Source: Deltaproteobacteria bacterium (GTDB lineage Bacteria > Myxococcota_A > Polyangia > Polyangiales > Houyiibacteriaceae). Taken from it: a DNA stretch of 8,146 bases. The stretch is from positions 1 to 8,146 of the forward strand of contig QMMB01000135.1 in assembly GCA_003647035.1 (NCBI GenBank), in the 5' to 3' direction. The notes under the pieces are model-generated. The model made no database searches. It saw only the letters and a program-made list of their open reading frames with translations, and had not been told where the DNA came from. A program made the position numbers and the translations under genes. This document shows positions 6,173 through 8,146 of this stretch, piece after piece (within the stretch, counting starts at the first letter, position 1; each line of letters starts with the position of its first letter).

Positions 6173-6717
6173 GATGCCCTCTTCGCCTCGAGCATGCCTA
6201 CTATCGCAGGCAAGTCTGCTCCGTCTTTGAACCAACCCCAAACGGTCTCCGCAACTTCGAAGTCGACCATGATGAACTTAGAATCACCGGTCGGGACGCA
6301 TGAGACCTGGCGTTGGGAAACCTCGGAGAACATGCCGCCGAGCAGCGCTGCCGCGCCAAGCTCGTCGTCGTCGAGCTCCGGTTTATCACGCAACGCAATC
6401 ACCAGTGCGGGGCCCCAGCGCTCGAAGGCGAGCCGTCCCCATCCGAAAAGCGCGGTCACTGCCGAAGCGTGACCGAGGATCGCCTCCGGCGAGAGTACCG
6501 ACGCGGGGCGGTCCAAGCCGCCGAGCACTTGCTCGCCAAGCAGCTCGCCCAACCGCCGAAGTGGAGTGAGATCGCCGTCGCGCGCAGCGGCCGCGACCAA
6601 AGAGGAGAGCACATCTTCACTCAGGATGACCACGCGCTCCCCCGTGCGGGCGCGAACCATTCCATCGGTCAGATTGAACTCGTAAAAGCCGCTAGGATCG
6701 AAACGGCCGTCGTGCAT
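6169..6717 (-). CDS. Uncharacterised protein, possible V4R/TRAPP-like fold
   Basis: 182 aa from ATG 6717, which has AAGGGGGA at 6721-6728. The frame extends to a TTG at 6765, but that region carries a TTGACA promoter box and the ribosome binding site points to 6717. The protein starts MHDGRFDPSGFYEFNLTDGMVRARTGERVVILSEDVL and is then mostly helical (about 33-69 and 77-100). LFGWGRLAFERWGPALVIALRD (90-111) and a helix-strand section AALLGGMFSEVSQRQVSCVPTGDSKFIMVDFEVAE (123-157) follow. The order helix, 'GxxxG', strand, Cys-containing strand, 'GDxxFxxxxF' recalls V4R/Bet3-type domains, which act as small-molecule sensors or assembly chaperones. This is pattern resemblance only. There is no signal peptide or transmembrane helix. 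It is the first gene of the operon and ends in an ATGA overlap with the next, so it may act with that protein. Confidence 0.8.
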   Translation of the reverse strand: MHDGRFDPSGFYEFNLTDGMVRARTGERVVILSEDVLSSLVAAAARDGDLTPLRRLGELLGEQVLGGLDRPASVLSPEAILGHASAVTALFGWGRLAFERWGPALVIALRDKPELDDDELGAAALLGGMFSEVSQRQVSCVPTGDSKFIMVDFEVAETVWGWFKDGADLPAIVGMLEAKRAS

Positions 6718-6720
6718 GCG

Positions 6721-6765
6721 TCCCCCTTCAGATGGGATGTAGAAGGTATAGGCCGATCGTGTCAA
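6721..6765 (-). promoter_or_regulatory. Candidate promoter and ribosome binding site of the coaX operon
   Basis: Reading the minus strand, a perfect sigma-70 -35 box TTGACA lies at 6765-6760. After 18 nt comes TACATC (6741-6736), a poor -10 with three consensus matches, and then AAGGGGGA (6728-6721) 3 nt before the ATG at 6717. A start near 6729 would give a very short leader. The arrangement favours the ATG at 6717 over the upstream TTG. The weak -10 keeps confidence low. Confidence 0.4.
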
Positions 6766-8146
6766 ATGCTCTGGGTGAAATCAAACCTCGTCTGCATCGC
6801 TCTCGCGATCGCCCTGCAGACGCAAAACGCGCAAGCGCAGGGCGATCCGCTCGGGGCGGACGAGATGGCGAAGGCGATCGTTTCCATGAGCTTGCCTGTA
6901 TGGAAGGGGGCTAGGACCGCCGCCCCCAACCGGGTACAGCGCCCTCGCGCCGCGTCTCTGGTGCTCCGTTCGCCACACGCGCTGCTGGCCGTTCACGCCG
7001 ACCCAAACGTCGATGAGCAGACCATGCGGCTGGCCATGATCGCGCTCGAGCATGCGCGGGCGCGGCTCGACACAATGGGTTGGCCCTCGCCAATCTCCGA
7101 TGGCGACCTGGGCGGCGGACCCGAGGTCGATCTGTATCTCACGGCCTCCCTCCCCCCCAACGCCTACTCGGACGGCATGGTATCGTGGACTTACCTCGAC
7201 CGGGCTTCGACGTTCGCGGTGATGAGCCCAGCCACGCCGACCACCATGCTCGACGCGTGCGTGACCGCCGCCTACGCGGACGCCTTACTGCTGAGCCTGG
7301 ACCCTGCAGAGGCAAGGACGTGGCGGCGCGCGACCATCGCCTGGTTGACGTGGGAGCTGACCGGTGAATTCGGATGCGATGAAGCCGTGACCCGCCAGCA
7401 GGCGGAGCCGTTTCGGTCCTGGGTCACCGGCGCCGCCGGCGATGGCGCGGGCGGCGCGCTTTGGCTCGCGTTTCTATCGGCGCGGCACGACGCGGCGCCC
7501 GGTCAGTTCGTGCGCGACGTTTGGGGGCTCGCAAGCCAGCGCACCTGGGAGGGGACGGGACTCCGCGCGGATCCGGATCTTTGGTCCGCCACGGAATCGG
7601 CAGTCGAAAAAAGCGGAGATCGCCTCCTCGACAATGTCGAAGAGATCGCCGTCCTCCGATGGTTCGTCGGGCGTGGAGAGTCGAGGAATGCGCCTATCGC
7701 TGCACTCGATGGCGATGCGCGGGTCCCGGTTTCGCGGCAGATGACGCGCCTTCCTAGCCGGGTGATCGCGAGTCGCCCGCTCGAATCGTTCGGCAGCGCG
7801 TACGTCGTGATGAATGCGGACGTCTGGGACGACAGCCCACGTCTCCGTGCGTGGCTACAAGGCGAGTACGGCGTTCGCTGGTCCTTCGTGGCGGTGCAGC
7901 TCGATGACCATGGCCACGAGATTCGCCGTATCGCATCTCCGCACACGGGCCCGACGCCCAGAGCCTACCTGCCCATCGAGATCGACGACGCTACGCGCCA
8001 ACTACTGTTCGTGGTCACCAACCTCTCGGCCACCCTCCCCGACGCCGACGACGCGGACGTGAACGAACGCTCCCTCGCGCTCATCCTCGACCACGGCGAT
8101 GACCAGCTGCGTAGCCTACGACAGAGACGACAACACGAACGGAGCA
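6766..8146 (+). CDS. Secreted protein, probable inactive relative of a zinc-metalloprotease family; 3'-truncated by window edge
   Basis: An unbroken frame of 460 codons runs from ATG 6766 to the right edge, with no stop. The start has no good ribosome binding site; a GTG at 6775 is an alternative and would give a textbook signal peptide (MKSNLVCIALAIALQTQNAQAQ). Either way the N-terminus is a Sec signal with AQA cleavage, so the product is exported. The region reading EVDLYLTASLPPNAYSDGMV, then a helix DACVTAAYADALLLSLDPAEARTWRRATIAWLTWELTG, then GGALWLAFLSARHDAAPGQFVRDVW follows the layout of secreted myxobacterial metalloprotease-like proteins. In those proteins an HE-x-x-H helix is followed by an E-G-x-A-x-W helix and 'Y/LWxxFL' segments. 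Here the first helix reads TAAYADA with no HEXXH, so zinc catalysis is not expected. A beta-rich region (about residues 345-440) follows. Family membership is inference; the open frame and the signal peptide are seen directly. It is divergent from the coaX operon with 48 bp between starts. Confidence 0.8.
   Translation, partial: MLWVKSNLVCIALAIALQTQNAQAQGDPLGADEMAKAIVSMSLPVWKGARTAAPNRVQRPRAASLVLRSPHALLAVHADPNVDEQTMRLAMIALEHARARLDTMGWPSPISDGDLGGGPEVDLYLTASLPPNAYSDGMVSWTYLDRASTFAVMSPATPTTMLDACVTAAYADALLLSLDPAEARTWRRATIAWLTWELTGEFGCDEAVTRQQAEPFRSWVTGAAGDGAGGALWLAFLSARHDAAPGQFVRDVWGLASQRTWEGTGLRADPDLWSATESAVEKSGDRLLDNVEEIAVLRWFVGRGESRNAPIAALDGDARVPVSRQMTRLPSRVIASRPLESFGSAYVVMNADVWDDSPRLRAWLQGEYGVRWSFVAVQLDDHGHEIRRIASPHTGPTPRAYLPIEIDDATRQLLFVVTNLSATLPDADDADVNERSLALILDHGDDQLRSLRQRRQHERS

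Noticed and set aside
6173..6241. N-terminal extension of the Pro/Ser-rich protein (23 more residues)
   Set aside because: It would overlap the upstream gene by about 70 bp, while ATG 6172 gives the standard ATGA coupling and a ribosome binding site.
6718..6765. TTG start 16 codons upstream of the V4R-like protein
   Set aside because: That stretch holds the TTGACA box and the ribosome binding site for the ATG at 6717.
7442..7757. Arg-rich plus-strand open frames
   Set aside because: Out-of-frame readings within the long secreted-protein frame that runs uninterrupted from 6766 to the window end.

Overview
The window looks like chromosomal DNA of a high-GC, Gram-negative bacterium, most likely of the Myxococcota/deltaproteobacterial type. 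The basis is the G+C-rich codon use, a secreted HtrA-type protease (so there is a periplasm), a PilZ protein of the style common in myxobacteria, an FHA protein with a C-terminal membrane anchor, and several lineage-type proteins that I cannot name. The taxonomic placement is an inference. I see no tRNA, rRNA, CRISPR array, transposase or phage gene.

Layout. (1) 2-919 (+): the C-terminal part of a PAS-type sensor histidine kinase, cut by the left edge. (2) 1023-2414 (+): a Do/HtrA-family periplasmic serine protease with two PDZ domains. (3) 2435-3988 (-), convergent with the protease and only 20 bp from it: a membrane protein with one or two PilZ-like domains in the cytoplasm, a transmembrane helix, a 12-bp/4-residue tandem-repeat linker and an AMIN-like periplasmic beta domain. 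(4) 4121-4777 (+), divergent from (3): an FHA-domain protein with a C-terminal transmembrane tail. (5) 4769-4935: an imperfect long palindrome plus an extra upstream half-copy, filling the whole gap between the convergent FHA and coaX genes and contributing the stop codon of both. (6) 6717-4931 (-): a tightly packed three-gene operon made of a possible V4R/TRAPP-fold protein, a Pro/Ser-rich disordered protein and type III pantothenate kinase (coaX). The genes are joined by an ATGA overlap and a TAG|ATG abutment. (7) 6766 to the right edge (+), divergent from the operon: a secreted protein, cut by the window end, that looks like a metalloprotease-family relative without an HEXXH zinc motif.

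The genes do not form one obvious pathway. CoaX makes 4'-phosphopantothenate for coenzyme A. The kinase and HtrA could belong to an envelope-stress arrangement, and the PilZ and FHA proteins are signal-reading membrane proteins (cyclic-di-GMP-type and phospho-threonine-type folds) transcribed divergently. The least ordinary items are the palindromic intergenic element at 4769-4935, the two uncharacterised proteins translationally chained to coaX, the PilZ-TM-repeat-AMIN architecture and the apparently inactive protease relative.
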